A DNA stretch of 44,303 nucleotides, taken from positions 11,777-56,079 of the forward strand of contig NZ_LGSI01000061.1 in NCBI RefSeq assembly GCF_001698815.1. The letters run 5' to 3'. Positions 28,580 to 37,773 of this stretch are shown here, piece by piece. Below the pieces are notes generated by a model, which ran no database searches, had not been told where the DNA came from, and saw nothing but the letters and a program-made list of their open reading frames with translations. A program made the position numbers and the translations under genes. The DNA comes from Pseudomonas syringae (GTDB lineage: Bacteria; Pseudomonadota; Gammaproteobacteria; Pseudomonadales; Pseudomonadaceae). Position 1 is the stretch's first letter. Every line of letters begins with the position of its first letter.

Positions 28580-29359
28580 TCAACCGACCTTGCTTTCGCT
28601 CTTATCCTTGACGCAGTCGAAGACCTCGTCACGCAGCTCAGGAAGCTCCTTGGCGCAATAATCGCTGCCCAGGCCCTTAAGCGCATCGCACATGCCTTCC
28701 AGGCGAACATCCACGGCCTGTAAGTGATCGAGCAACTGGCCAATGGCTCGCGCCACCGGATCGGGCATGTCTTCACTGACGCCATAGGCATCGAAACCCA
28801 ACTTCTCGGCAATTGCCTTGCGCTTTGCCTGCACGTCATCATCGGACTTGATGATAATGCGCCCCGGAATACCCACCGCCGTCGCGCCAGCTGGCACCGC
28901 CTTGGTCACCACCGCATTGGAGCCGATCTTCGCACCCGCCCCGACCGTGAAAGGCCCGAGTACTTTGGCGCCGGCACCGACCACGACCCCGTCTTCGAGG
29001 GTTGGATGGCGCTTGCCGGCATTCCAACTGGTGCCGCCGAGCGTCACGCCCTGATACAGCGTGACGTCATTGCCGATCTCGGCGGTCTCGCCAATCACGA
29101 TACCCATGCCGTGATCGATGAAAAACCGTCGACCGACCTTGGCGCCGGGATGGATTTCGATACCGGTCATCCAGCGACCGAAATTCGACACTACCCGCGC
29201 CGGCCACTTCAGGCCCTGCAACCACAGAATATGGGCCAGACGATGCAGCCAGATCGCGTGCATGCCGGGATAGCAGGTCAGCACTTCAAAGGCATTGCGC
29301 GCCGCCGGATCCCGATGGAACACACTTTGAATATCTTCTCGCAGACGTTCGAACATCAT
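28580..29359 (-). CDS. cysE: Serine O-acetyltransferase
   Basis: Makes O-acetylserine, the cysteine precursor, in the cytoplasm. The 259-residue product has the N-terminal helical domain and a left-handed beta-helix of hexapeptide repeats (GETAEIGNDVTLYQGVTLGG, GAGAKVLGPFTVG). The C-terminal tail is longer than in the short plant-like forms. The ATG overlaps the trmJ stop (ATGA-type); a second ATG is adjacent. It lies just upstream of iscR, so cysteine supply and its use by IscS are neighbours. Confidence 0.96.
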   Translation of the reverse strand: MMFERLREDIQSVFHRDPAARNAFEVLTCYPGMHAIWLHRLAHILWLQGLKWPARVVSNFGRWMTGIEIHPGAKVGRRFFIDHGMGIVIGETAEIGNDVTLYQGVTLGGTSWNAGKRHPTLEDGVVVGAGAKVLGPFTVGAGAKIGSNAVVTKAVPAGATAVGIPGRIIIKSDDDVQAKRKAIAEKLGFDAYGVSEDMPDPVARAIGQLLDHLQAVDVRLEGMCDALKGLGSDYCAKELPELRDEVFDCVKDKSESKVG

Positions 29360-30129
29360 TGATCCTTCCGCTTATAGGGTTCACCGCGGGCTGACTTCTG
29401 GGTCTCCGTGAGGATCCCGCGCAGAATGCTCAGCTCCGAGCGATTCACATCGCTGCGACCGTACAAGCGGCGCAGCCGAGCCATCAAATGCCGTGGCTTT
29501 TCCGGATCCAGGAAGCCAATCGCTACCAGCGTGGCTTCGAGGTGCCCGTAAAAACCTTCCATTTCGTCCATGGTCGCCAGATCAGCACTGCGCACCGAGG
29601 TCACTTCGACTTTTTCAGTCTTGGTCGGCTGCCCTTGAGCCGCCAGCCAAGACATGCGCACCTCGTAACTCAGCACCTGAACTGCCGCCGCCAGGTTCAG
29701 CGAGCTGAATTCTGGGTCGGATGGGATATGCACGTGATAGTGACATCGCTGGAGTTCTTCGTTGGTCAGGCCGGCGTATTCACGACCAAACACCAGCGCC
29801 ACCTCGGCGCCCTGCCCGGCCTGCTCGGCGGCCATCACGCCAGACTCACGCGGATCGAGCAGCGGCCACGGGATGCGCCGATCGCGGGCGCTGGTGCCCA
29901 ATACCAGATTGCAGCCCACCAGCGCATCTTCAAGGGTCGCAACCACCTGGGCGTTTTCGAGGATGTCGCTCGCACCGGAAGCCCGGGCGTCGGCCTCGTG
30001 ATGGGGAAAGACCAGCGGATCCACAAGCACCAGGCGCGAAAGCCCCATGTTTTTCATGGCGCGAGCAGCCCCTCCGATATTGCCGGGATGACTGGTACCG
30101 ACCAGGACAACACGAATGTTTTGCAGCAA
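29356..30129 (-). CDS. trmJ: tRNA (cytidine/uridine-2'-O)-methyltransferase TrmJ
   Basis: SPOUT-class enzyme methylating the 2'-O of nucleotide 32 in the tRNA anticodon loop. The 257 residues start VVLVGTSHPGNIGGAARAMK, the SPOUT N-terminal motif, and contain LVFGREYAGLTNEEL and SLNLAAAVQVLSYE from the knot. The start is TTG (30127-30129), as judged from family alignment; no strong ribosome-binding site is seen. It is co-transcribed with cysE. Confidence 0.95.
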   Translation of the reverse strand: MLQNIRVVLVGTSHPGNIGGAARAMKNMGLSRLVLVDPLVFPHHEADARASGASDILENAQVVATLEDALVGCNLVLGTSARDRRIPWPLLDPRESGVMAAEQAGQGAEVALVFGREYAGLTNEELQRCHYHVHIPSDPEFSSLNLAAAVQVLSYEVRMSWLAAQGQPTKTEKVEVTSVRSADLATMDEMEGFYGHLEATLVAIGFLDPEKPRHLMARLRRLYGRSDVNRSELSILRGILTETQKSARGEPYKRKDQ

Positions 30130-30221
30130 GGCAAGCGCTCACAGACAGAAGAATGGGGAGCAAATCTTACAGAAGCCCCCCGCTTAACGCTATGAAGGCG
30201 TGCGGCGTTAAGTCTCGCGGC

Positions 30222-30309
30222 GTTGGAGCGAGGCTTGCCCGCGAAGAACGATAACGCGGTGGGCCAGATCCTCCGAGGCGCCTGATTCGCGGGCAAGCCT
30301 CGCTCCAAC
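30222..30309. repeat. REPIN: perfect 24-bp inverted REP pair
   Basis: The arms at 30222-30245 and 30286-30309 are exact inverse copies of each other and identical to those at 6352/6419; only the 40-base spacer differs. The pair lies between divergent trmJ and suhB. Confidence 0.9.
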
Positions 30310-30344
30310 GAACCCGGCTTTAGCCTCACGCGACAACACGGCGC

Positions 30345-30373
30345 TGGAAATATTTCGCCTTACGCCATAGAAT
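30345..30373 (+). promoter_or_regulatory. Possible suhB promoter
   Basis: TAGAAT at 30368-30373 lies 35 bases before the suhB ATG. The best -35 is a poor CTGGAA with an 18-base spacer. Confidence 0.35.
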
Positions 30374-30408
30374 GTTCGGCTTTCTTTAACGACCCAGGTG
30401 AAACGTCC

Positions 30409-31224
30409 ATGCAGCCCATGCTGAATATCGCGCTGCGCGCCGCCCGCAGCGCCAGCGAATTGATTTTCCGCTCCATCGAGCGCCTGGATACCATCAAGGT
30501 CGATGAAAAAGGTGCGAAAGATTACGTCACCGAAATCGATCGTGCTGCCGAGCAACTGATCGTGACCGCCTTGCGCAAGGCTTATCCGACTCACGGCATC
30601 CTTGGTGAAGAAAGCGGCCTGCATGAAGGCTCCGGCGAAGGCGCCGACTACCTGTGGATCATCGATCCGCTGGACGGCACCACCAACTTCATTCGCGGCG
30701 TACCGCACTTTGCCGTCAGCATCGCCTGCAAACACAAGGGCCGTCTGGCTCACGCAGTGGTTCTCGATCCGGTTCGCCAGGAAGAGTTCACCGCAAGTGC
30801 CGGCGGCGGCGCGCAACTCAACGGTCGCCGCATGCGCGTCAGCCCGCGCACCAGCCTTGAAGGCGCCCTGCTCGGCACCGGTTTCCCGTTCCGTGACAAC
30901 CAGATGGATAACCTGGAAAACTACCTGGGCATGTTCCGCAGCCTGGTAGGCCAGACTGCTGGCATCCGTCGCGCAGGCGCTGCAAGCCTGGACCTGGCCT
31001 ACGTGGCCGCCGGTCGTTTCGATGCGTTCTGGGAATCGGGCCTGTCCGAATGGGACATGGCTGCAGGCGCCCTGCTGATTCAGGAAGCAGGCGGTTTGGT
31101 CAGCGACTTCACAGGCGGTCACGACTTCCTGGAAAAAGGCCACATCGTTGCTGGCAACACCAAATGCTTCAAGGCCGTGCTGACCTCCATCGCACCGCAC
31201 TTGCCTGCATCGCTGAAGCGCTAA
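30409..31224 (+). CDS. suhB: Inositol-1-monophosphatase SuhB
   Basis: Mg-dependent phosphatase. In E. coli, SuhB also joins the rRNA antitermination complex, and in Pseudomonas it affects virulence regulation; both are family knowledge. The 271 residues have GEESG (Glu67, Glu68), the metal site DPLDGTTNF (Asp86, Asp89) and WDMAAGALLIQEAGG. It is a single plus-strand gene between the divergent trmJ and the terminator at 31237. Confidence 0.96.
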   Translation: MQPMLNIALRAARSASELIFRSIERLDTIKVDEKGAKDYVTEIDRAAEQLIVTALRKAYPTHGILGEESGLHEGSGEGADYLWIIDPLDGTTNFIRGVPHFAVSIACKHKGRLAHAVVLDPVRQEEFTASAGGGAQLNGRRMRVSPRTSLEGALLGTGFPFRDNQMDNLENYLGMFRSLVGQTAGIRRAGAASLDLAYVAAGRFDAFWESGLSEWDMAAGALLIQEAGGLVSDFTGGHDFLEKGHIVAGNTKCFKAVLTSIAPHLPASLKR

Positions 31225-31236
31225 GTCTCGGCGCAA

Positions 31237-31265
31237 TAAAAAAACCGGCCTTGGCCGGTTTTTTT
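31237..31265 (+). terminator. suhB terminator (bidirectional)
   Basis: AAAAAACCGGCC-TT-GGCCGGTTTTTT lies between the convergent suhB and the glycine-zipper gene and can serve both. Confidence 0.92.
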
Positions 31266-31282
31266 ACGCCTGGGATAAAAAA

Positions 31283-31819
31283 CTACTGCTGACCCAGAAC
31301 CAATTGACCTTCCTTGTTGACTGGAATCTGGTTGCCCGGATCGCGCTCCATACGCACCTGACCAATCTTGTCGTTCAGCTTGTACTTCACGTCATAACCC
31401 ACAACCTTGTCGCTGATGTCATTGACCGTGTTGCAGCGAGTCTGCGTCGTGGTGTAGGTATCGCGGTTCTGCATGCCTTCCTGAACCTTGTTACCGGCAT
31501 ATCCGCCACCGACCGCGCCAGCGACCGTCGCAAGCTTCTTGCCGTTACCGCCGCCGACCTGATTGCCCAGCAAACCACCGGCAACCGCACCGATAACGCT
31601 GCCGACGATCTGGTGCTGGTCCTTGACCGGCGCCTGACGTGTCACGGCTACATCCTTGCACACTTCACGCGGCGTCTTGATTTGCTGTTTGACAGGTTCG
31701 ACTGCCAAAACTTCAGCATATTCAGGGCCGCTTTTAACGAGGCTGTAGGTGGCAACAGCACCGCCGGCAGTAACTACGGCAGCACCCAGCACAGCACCAA
31801 CAAGCAACGATTTGTTCAC
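31283..31819 (-). CDS. Glycine-zipper 2TM-domain envelope protein
   Basis: The 178-residue protein starts at GTG with a perfect AGGAGGT. An N-terminal signal or anchor helix lies at about 5-27. A glycine-zipper pair at about 70-110 follows (GSVIGAVAGGLLGNQVGGGNG, split by a short turn), then a polar C-terminal domain with two Cys (one before the zipper, one in QTRCNTV). It resembles the SlyB/YcfJ-like envelope proteins. The location is the outer membrane or periplasm by inference; the function is unknown. Confidence 0.85.
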   Translation of the reverse strand: MNKSLLVGAVLGAAVVTAGGAVATYSLVKSGPEYAEVLAVEPVKQQIKTPREVCKDVAVTRQAPVKDQHQIVGSVIGAVAGGLLGNQVGGGNGKKLATVAGAVGGGYAGNKVQEGMQNRDTYTTTQTRCNTVNDISDKVVGYDVKYKLNDKIGQVRMERDPGNQIPVNKEGQLVLGQQ

Positions 31820-31921
31820 GTGAACCTCCTGACCATCTCAAGCGCAGTGACCTGCGCGACTTGGGTCTACTGCCCGTTCAGCGCGAGCCGCGTGGCGGTT
31901 TACAGACCCAAACCTTGGAGC

Positions 31922-31956
31922 ACAAAAAAAGGCGCGAGTTCAAAACTCGCGCCTTT
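31922..31956 (-). terminator. secDF operon terminator
   Basis: A perfect 13-base stem (31928-31940 with 31944-31956) and a three-base loop are followed on the minus strand by seven T. Confidence 0.93.
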
Positions 31957-31982
31957 CAGGTCATTGGTGTGAACGCGTCGCG

Positions 31983-32894
31983 TTATGGACGGTCGTCCAC
32001 CTTCTCGGCGACCACTGGAGGAATCAGATCCTCCGAGGACAGGTTCAGCCAGATCAGCACCACGTTGGCGATATAGATCGACGAGTAGGTACCCGCCAAT
32101 ACGCCAATGAACAGCGCCACCGAGAAACCGTGCAGGCTGTCGCCACCAAATACCCACAGTGCAACGATCGCCAGCAAGGTCGAAACCGAGGTCGCAATCG
32201 TACGCAGCAGGGTTTGCGTAGTAGAGATGTTGATGTTTTCGATCAACGAAGCCTTACGCAACAGACGGAAGTTTTCCCGGACCCGGTCGAAGACGACGAT
32301 GGTGTCGTTCAGCGAGTAACCTATGATCGCCAGCACCGCCGCCAACACCGTGAGGTCGAAGGTGATCTGGAAGAACGACAGGATACCCATGGTCACGACC
32401 ACGTCGTGGATCAGCGAGATGATTGCACCTACGGCGAACTTCCACTGGAAGCGAAACGCCAGGTAGATCAATACGCCGCCCAGCGCCATGAGCATGCCGA
32501 GACCGCCCTGGTCGCGCAGCTCTTCACCGACCTGCGGGCCGACAAATTCGACACGCTTGACGGTCGCCGGGTTATCGGCGCCCGACTTGCGCAGCGCATC
32601 GGCTACCTGAGTACCCAGTTGCGGATCTTCGCCGGGCATACGCACCAGCAGATCGGTGGTCGCGCCAAAACTCTGCACGACCGCGTCGTGATAACCGGCG
32701 GTTGCCAGTTCTTCACGTACCTTGCCCAGATCCGCAGGACGCTCGTAGGTCAGCTCGATGAGCGTACCGCCGGTGAAATCCAGACCGTAGTTCAGCCCTT
32801 TGGTGGCCCAGCTGAACAACGCCAGGACGGTAAGGAGCATGGTGACGGCGAACGCAATATTGCGCACACCCATGAAGTTAATGGTACGTAACAT
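31983..32894 (-). CDS. secF: Protein translocase subunit SecF
   Basis: Partner of SecD; uses the proton gradient to help pull proteins through SecYEG. The 303 residues have six membrane helices, the periplasmic domain with GGTLIELTYE after the first helix, and the conserved membrane region VIDHDVV-like (SLIHDVVVTMGILS) and GYSLNDTIVVFDRVREN. It lies nine bases after secD. Confidence 0.97.
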   Translation of the reverse strand: MLRTINFMGVRNIAFAVTMLLTVLALFSWATKGLNYGLDFTGGTLIELTYERPADLGKVREELATAGYHDAVVQSFGATTDLLVRMPGEDPQLGTQVADALRKSGADNPATVKRVEFVGPQVGEELRDQGGLGMLMALGGVLIYLAFRFQWKFAVGAIISLIHDVVVTMGILSFFQITFDLTVLAAVLAIIGYSLNDTIVVFDRVRENFRLLRKASLIENINISTTQTLLRTIATSVSTLLAIVALWVFGGDSLHGFSVALFIGVLAGTYSSIYIANVVLIWLNLSSEDLIPPVVAEKVDDRP

Positions 32895-32903
32895 GTCAGC
32901 CCC

Positions 32904-34772
32904 TTAAATCCACAACTTCTTGAAGTCACGTCCGCCGTAGATCAGGTTGACCATTGCGCGGGTCACCATGATGGCACTGAACATCGAGGTAAAGATGCCG
33001 AGCGACATGGTCACAGCAAAACCTTTGACCGGGCCGGTGCCCATCGCAAAGAGAATGCCGCCGACCAGCAGCGTGGTCAGGTTGGCGTCGAGAATCGCGG
33101 TATAGGCGCGATCGAAACCTTCGTTGATCGCCCGCTGCACCGTCATGCCGTTGGCAACCTCCTCACGAATACGCGAGAAGATCAGCACGTTGGCGTCCAC
33201 CGCCATGCCCATGGTCAGCACGATACCGGCGATACCCGGCAGGGTCAGCGTCGCACCCAGCAAGGACATCAAGGCCAGCAGCATGACCATGTTCAGCGCC
33301 AGGGCAACCGTGGCGATCAGACCGAAGAAACGGTAGATGGCCATGATGAACAGCGAGACGAACAGCATGCCCCACAGCGAAGCGTCGATGCCCTTGGTGA
33401 TGTTGTCAGCACCCAGGCTCGGGCCAATGGTGCGCTCTTCTGCGAAGTACATCGGTGCAGCCAGACCACCGGCACGCAACAGCAGCGCCAGCTCAGAAGC
33501 TTCACCCTGGCCGTTCAGACCGGTGATCCGGAACGAACTGCCCAGCGGCGACTGAATGGTCGCCAGGCTGATGATCTTCTTCTCTTCCTTGAAGGTCTGA
33601 ACCGGCACGTCTTTCTCTACGCCGTTGACCGTTTGCTTGGTGTAGGTAGTGGTCGGTTTCTGCTCGATGAAGATCACCGCCATGCTGCGACCCACATTGC
33701 TGCGCGTCGAGCGGCTCATCAGATCGCCACCATGGCCATCCAGCGTGATGTTCACTTGCGGACGACCGTGCTCGTCGAAGCCAGCCTTGGCGTCGGTCAC
33801 CTGGTCACCGGTGATGATCAGGCCACGCTCAACCGGAGCTGCCGGACGACCGCCTTCGCGGAACTCGAACATCTCGGTAGTGGCTTTGGAATCATCAGGA
33901 CCCGCGCCCAGACGGAACTCAAGGTTGGCGGTCTTGCCCAGAATACGCTTGGCTTCTGCAGTGTCCTGCACGCCCGGCAGCTCAACCACGATGCGGTTGG
34001 CGCCCTGACGCTGAACCAAAGGCTCGGCAACACCCAGCTCGTTGACCCGGTTACGCACGGTGGTCAAGTTCTGCTTGATCGAGTATTCGCGAATCTCGGC
34101 CACTTTGGCCGGAGTCATCGCCAGACGCAGCACGGGAATCCCGTTCAGATCGGCCGGGACGATATCGAAATCGGTGAAATTCTTGCGAATCAGTGTACGG
34201 GCTTCATCGCGAGCGGCTTCATCACTGAAACCCAGCTGAATAGCGCCGTTGAGTTGCGGCAGGCTGCGATAGCGCGATTTTTCCTTGCGCAACAGGCTTT
34301 TCACTTCGCCTTCATAAACTTTCATGCGCGCGTCGAGCGCCTTGTCCATGTCGACTTCCAGCAGGAAGTGCACACCACCGGACAAGTCCAGACCCATCTT
34401 CATCGGGCTGGCACCCAGATGACGCAGCCATGTCGGCGTGGTTCGGGCCAGGTTCAGTGCGACGACATAGTCATCACCCAAAGCCTTGCGCGCGACGTCC
34501 TTGGCCGGCAACTGGTCTTCTTGCTTGCTCAGACGCAACAAACCGCCTTTGCCATTCTCAGCCAGGGAGGAAGCCTTGACCGCGATACCTGCATCGGCAA
34601 GCGCCTTGCCTACGCGATCGAGGTCAGCCTGATTGACCTGCAACGCCGTACTCGCGCCGGTGATCTGGATCGCCGCATCATCAGGATAGAGATTGGGTGC
34701 GGAATAAATAAAACCGACCACCAGCACCGCCAGGATCAGTACGTATTTCCACAGAGGGTATTTGTTCAGCAT
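32904..34772 (-). CDS. secD: Protein translocase subunit SecD
   Basis: The 622 residues run from the ATG at 34772 (a GTG one codon upstream is possible). The first helix, WKYVLILAVLVVGFIYSAPNLYP, is followed by a large periplasmic P1 domain starting LGLDLSGGVHFLLEVD, then five more helices with GMAVDANVLIFSRIREE. It works with SecF and YajC in the inner membrane. The yajC-secD-secF order is standard. Confidence 0.97.
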   Translation of the reverse strand: MLNKYPLWKYVLILAVLVVGFIYSAPNLYPDDAAIQITGASTALQVNQADLDRVGKALADAGIAVKASSLAENGKGGLLRLSKQEDQLPAKDVARKALGDDYVVALNLARTTPTWLRHLGASPMKMGLDLSGGVHFLLEVDMDKALDARMKVYEGEVKSLLRKEKSRYRSLPQLNGAIQLGFSDEAARDEARTLIRKNFTDFDIVPADLNGIPVLRLAMTPAKVAEIREYSIKQNLTTVRNRVNELGVAEPLVQRQGANRIVVELPGVQDTAEAKRILGKTANLEFRLGAGPDDSKATTEMFEFREGGRPAAPVERGLIITGDQVTDAKAGFDEHGRPQVNITLDGHGGDLMSRSTRSNVGRSMAVIFIEQKPTTTYTKQTVNGVEKDVPVQTFKEEKKIISLATIQSPLGSSFRITGLNGQGEASELALLLRAGGLAAPMYFAEERTIGPSLGADNITKGIDASLWGMLFVSLFIMAIYRFFGLIATVALALNMVMLLALMSLLGATLTLPGIAGIVLTMGMAVDANVLIFSRIREEVANGMTVQRAINEGFDRAYTAILDANLTTLLVGGILFAMGTGPVKGFAVTMSLGIFTSMFSAIMVTRAMVNLIYGGRDFKKLWI

Positions 34773-34834
34773 CACGCCGCCCGTATAACGCGGGGCGCCT
34801 TGCGCGCCCCGTCGATTGGTAAAAGACTGAAACC

Positions 34835-35170
34835 TTAGATCGCTTTCAGGGTGCCCTTTGGCAGGGTGGCGGCAATAGCGCCCTTCTGAATTTTCAGCTC
34901 AACAGTGTCGGACACTTCGATAACTACGAAGTCATCGGTCACTTTGTTGATCTTGCCAGCGATACCGCCGGAGGTGACAACTTCGTCGCCCTTCTGCAAG
35001 TTGCCGAGCAGGTTCTTCTGCTCTTTGGCGCGCTTGGCCTGCGGACGCCAGATCATCAGATAGAAGATGACCAGGAAACCGACCAGGAAAATCCATTCAA
35101 AGCCACCGCCCATAGGGCCTGCGGCCGGTGCAGCAGCATCCGCGAAAGCGGAAGAGATGAAAAAGCTCAT
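34835..35170 (-). CDS. yajC: Sec translocon accessory subunit YajC
   Basis: The 111 residues have one membrane helix (WIFLVGFLVIFYLMIWRPQ, about 28-46) followed by the basic QAKRAKEQK stretch and a small beta domain (GDEVVTSGGIAGKI). It associates with SecDF. It lies between tgt and secD, the usual order. Confidence 0.96.
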   Translation of the reverse strand: MSFFISSAFADAAAPAAGPMGGGFEWIFLVGFLVIFYLMIWRPQAKRAKEQKNLLGNLQKGDEVVTSGGIAGKINKVTDDFVVIEVSDTVELKIQKGAIAATLPKGTLKAI

Positions 35171-35222
35171 TTAGCACTCCAGTTGCAAAATTAATAAGAA
35201 AAGCTGAAAAAACTCAGTTCAA

Positions 35223-36338
35223 TCAATCCAAAGGCGGCACGGGAAGGCCGCGTTTAGCGTAGAAGGCATCGACAAAGGCGGCCAATGTACCCTGTTGAAT
35301 AGCCTCGCGCAAACCAGCCATAAGCAGCTGGTAATGCCGCAAATTATGGATCGTATTGAGCATGCTCCCCAGCATTTCGCCGCACTTGTCCAGATGATGC
35401 AGATAAGCACGGGAGAAGTTCTTGCAGGTGTAGCAATCGCACGTCGGATCCAGCGCCGAATCATCATGACGATGGAACGCGTTACGGATCTTCAGCACAC
35501 CTGTATCAATGAACAAATGACCGTTGCGGGCATTGCGGGTCGGCATCACGCAATCGAACATGTCGATTCCGCGGCGCACACCCTCCACCAGATCTTCCGG
35601 CTTGCCTACACCCATAAGGTAACGAGGTTTGTCAGGCGGCATCTGGCCGGGCAGATAATCCAGCACTTTGATCATCTCGTGCTTGGGTTCGCCCACCGAC
35701 AGACCGCCAATCGCCAGGCCGTCGAAGCCGATCTGATCCAGCCCTTCGAGGGAGCGCATGCGCAGGTTTTCATGCATGCCGCCCTGCACGATACCGAACA
35801 GCGCTGCGGTGCTTTCGCCGTGAGCGATCTTCGAGCGCTTGGCCCAGCGCAGGGACAATTCCATGGACACCCGGGCGACATCTTCATCGGCCGGATAAGG
35901 CGTGCATTCGTCAAAGATCATCACGATGTCCGAGCCCAAGTCACGCTGGACCTGCATCGACTCTTCCGGCCCCATGAACACCTTGGCGCCATCGACTGGG
36001 GAAGCGAAGGTCACGCCCTCTTCCTTGATCTTGCGCATCGCACCGAGGCTGAACACCTGGAAGCCGCCGGAGTCGGTCAGAATCGGCCCGCTCCACTGCA
36101 TGAAATCGTGCAGATCACCGTGAGCCTTGATGACTTCGGTGCCCGGACGCAGCCACAAATGGAACGTGTTGCCGAGGATCATCTGCGCGCCGGTGGCTTC
36201 GATGTCCCGTGGCAGCATGCCCTTGACCGTACCATAAGTGCCCACCGGCATGAACGCCGGGGTTTCGACCACGCCGCGCGGAAAGGTCAGACGACCACGA
36301 CGCGCCTTGCCGTCAGTGGCCAACAACTCGAAAGACAT
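35223..36338 (-). CDS. tgt: Queuine tRNA-ribosyltransferase
   Basis: Exchanges guanine 34 for preQ1 in tRNAs with GUN anticodons, the first tRNA-level step of queuosine synthesis. The 371 residues from MSFELLATDGKARRG align with the family N terminus. The zinc site is CDCYTCKNFSRAYLHHL, and the active region contains GGFQVFSLG. An in-frame ATG at 36356 has AGAGGATC upstream and would overlap the queA stop by four bases, so the longer 377-residue form is possible. Confidence 0.96.
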   Translation of the reverse strand: MSFELLATDGKARRGRLTFPRGVVETPAFMPVGTYGTVKGMLPRDIEATGAQMILGNTFHLWLRPGTEVIKAHGDLHDFMQWSGPILTDSGGFQVFSLGAMRKIKEEGVTFASPVDGAKVFMGPEESMQVQRDLGSDIVMIFDECTPYPADEDVARVSMELSLRWAKRSKIAHGESTAALFGIVQGGMHENLRMRSLEGLDQIGFDGLAIGGLSVGEPKHEMIKVLDYLPGQMPPDKPRYLMGVGKPEDLVEGVRRGIDMFDCVMPTRNARNGHLFIDTGVLKIRNAFHRHDDSALDPTCDCYTCKNFSRAYLHHLDKCGEMLGSMLNTIHNLRHYQLLMAGLREAIQQGTLAAFVDAFYAKRGLPVPPLD

Positions 36339-36352
36339 ACGACTGGTGCGGG

Positions 36353-37417
36353 TCATGCGTGATCCTCTGGGCCCGATGCCGCAGGAGCGGTCGGCGCGGG
36401 ATTGCGGGTGATGAACATCGCATCACCGTAACTGAAGAAGCGGTAGCCATGCTCGACCGCTGCCGCATAGGCAGCCATGGTCTCGGGGTAACCGGCGAAC
36501 GCCGAAACCAGCATCAACAGCGTGGATTCAGGCAGATGAAAGTTGGTCACCAGAGCATCGACCACATGAAACGGACGCCCCGGAAAAATAAAAATATCGG
36601 TATCGCCGCTGAACGGCTTCAACACGCCGTCGCGGGCCGCGCTTTCCAGCGAACGCACGCTGGTGGTGCCCACGGCAATCACCCGCCCGCCGCGTTCGCG
36701 ACAGGCCGCCACCGCATCGACGACTTCCTGGCTGACTTCCAGCCACTCGTTGTGCATGTGGTGATCTTCCAGACGCTCGACGCGCACCGGCTGAAACGTC
36801 CCCGCGCCGACGTGCAACGTCACGAACGCCAGCTCGACGCCTTTGGCAACGATGGCATCCAGCAGCGGCTGATCGAAATGCAGGCCCGCCGTCGGCGCAG
36901 CCACCGCACCGGCGCGCTCGGCATAGACCGTCTGATAACGCTCGCGGTCGGCGCTGTCGTCAGGGCGGTCTATATAAGGAGGCAGCGGCATATGCCCGAC
37001 GCGTTCAAGCAACGGCAAGACCGGTTCGGCGAAACGCAGCTCGAACAGCGTGTCATGGCGCACCACCATCTCGGCCTCGCCACCGCCATCGATCACGATC
37101 GTCGAGCCCGGCTTGGGCGACTTGCTCGACCGCACGTGGGCCAGCACGCGATACGTGTCCAGAACCCGCTCAACCAGAATCTCCAGCTTGCCGCCGGACG
37201 CCTTCTGGCCGAACAGACGGGCCGGAATCACACGGGTATTGTTGAACACCATCAAATCGCCGGGGCGCACATGCTCCAGCAAATCAGAGAAATGACGATG
37301 TGCCAGCGCGCCGCTAACCCCGTCCAGGGTCAACAAACGACTGCTGCGGCGCTCGGCCAAAGGATGGCGAGCGATCAGGGAATCAGGGAGTTCGAAGGTA
37401 AAGTCAGCAACGCGCAT
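36353..37417 (-). CDS. queA: SAM:tRNA ribosyltransferase-isomerase
   Basis: Transfers and isomerises the ribosyl group of SAM to preQ1 in tRNA, giving epoxyqueuosine; acts directly after Tgt. The 354 residues open with MRVADFTFELPDSLIARHP and contain PTAGLHFD, HVGAGTFQPV and TNFHLPESTLLMLVSAFAG, the family signatures. It is the first gene of queA-tgt-yajC-secD-secF. The short C-terminal Ala/Pro tail looks unconserved. Confidence 0.97.
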   Translation of the reverse strand: MRVADFTFELPDSLIARHPLAERRSSRLLTLDGVSGALAHRHFSDLLEHVRPGDLMVFNNTRVIPARLFGQKASGGKLEILVERVLDTYRVLAHVRSSKSPKPGSTIVIDGGGEAEMVVRHDTLFELRFAEPVLPLLERVGHMPLPPYIDRPDDSADRERYQTVYAERAGAVAAPTAGLHFDQPLLDAIVAKGVELAFVTLHVGAGTFQPVRVERLEDHHMHNEWLEVSQEVVDAVAACRERGGRVIAVGTTSVRSLESAARDGVLKPFSGDTDIFIFPGRPFHVVDALVTNFHLPESTLLMLVSAFAGYPETMAAYAAAVEHGYRFFSYGDAMFITRNPAPTAPAASGPEDHA

Positions 37418-37483
37418 GATGGGGTTCGTCTAGCAGGGCCGTGAAGTTTAGCGGAAGAAGACAAAATTGACCATGAAAGGTGA

Positions 37484-37512
37484 TTGACCAACGGTAATAC
37501 CGTCTGTAGACT
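37484..37512 (+). promoter_or_regulatory. tRNA-Leu promoter
   Basis: TTGACC (37484-37489) is followed by exactly 17 bases and TAGACT (37507-37512). The tRNA begins 13 bases further on. Confidence 0.75.
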
Positions 37513-37525
37513 TCGCCGCCATTGA

Positions 37526-37610
37526 GCCCTGATGGCGGAATCGGTAGACGCGGCGGATTCAAAATCCGTTTTCGAAAGGAGTGGGAGTTCGAGTCTCCCT
37601 CGGGGCACCA
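37526..37610 (+). tRNA. tRNA-Leu (anticodon CAA)
   Basis: The 85-base gene has an encoded CCA end. The acceptor GCCCTGA pairs with TCGGGGC. The anticodon stem GCGGA/TCCGT encloses TTCAAAA, giving CAA (reads UUG). The long variable arm typical of Leu is followed by the T arm GGGAG-TTCGAGT-CTCCC. Its 3' end borders an integrase gene and is the likely attachment site of the adjoining island. Confidence 0.95.
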
Positions 37611-37655
37611 TTTGCAGTACATAGACGACTACCAGCGTCTACAGAACATCCCTAG

Positions 37656-37679
37656 AGCCCGCTAACTGCGGGCTTTTTG
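37656..37679 (+). terminator. tRNA-Leu terminator
   Basis: AGCCCGC-TAACT-GCGGGCTTTTT lies 46 bases after the tRNA end. Confidence 0.9.
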
Positions 37680-37722
37680 GTCTCTGGGGTGCCACCCCCA
37701 TCTCTTGCAAGCTAGCCTCTTT

Positions 37723-37752
37723 TTGGTACATTTTCTGTACATATTCCAGTTC
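37723..37752. other. Candidate integrase arm sites next to tRNA-Leu
   Basis: GGTACATTTTCTGTACATAT contains two copies of GTACAT in direct orientation within 20 bases, with another GTACATAG at 37617. Such short repeats beside an attachment site suit arm-type integrase binding sites, but this is a weak inference. Confidence 0.3.
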
Positions 37753-37773
37753 GAGAACCGGAGGTGTACAGCG

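Noticed and set aside
30208..31236. A 342-codon open frame on the minus strand over suhB
   Set aside because: suhB on the + strand has all metal-binding motifs; the minus frame also reads through a REP repeat.
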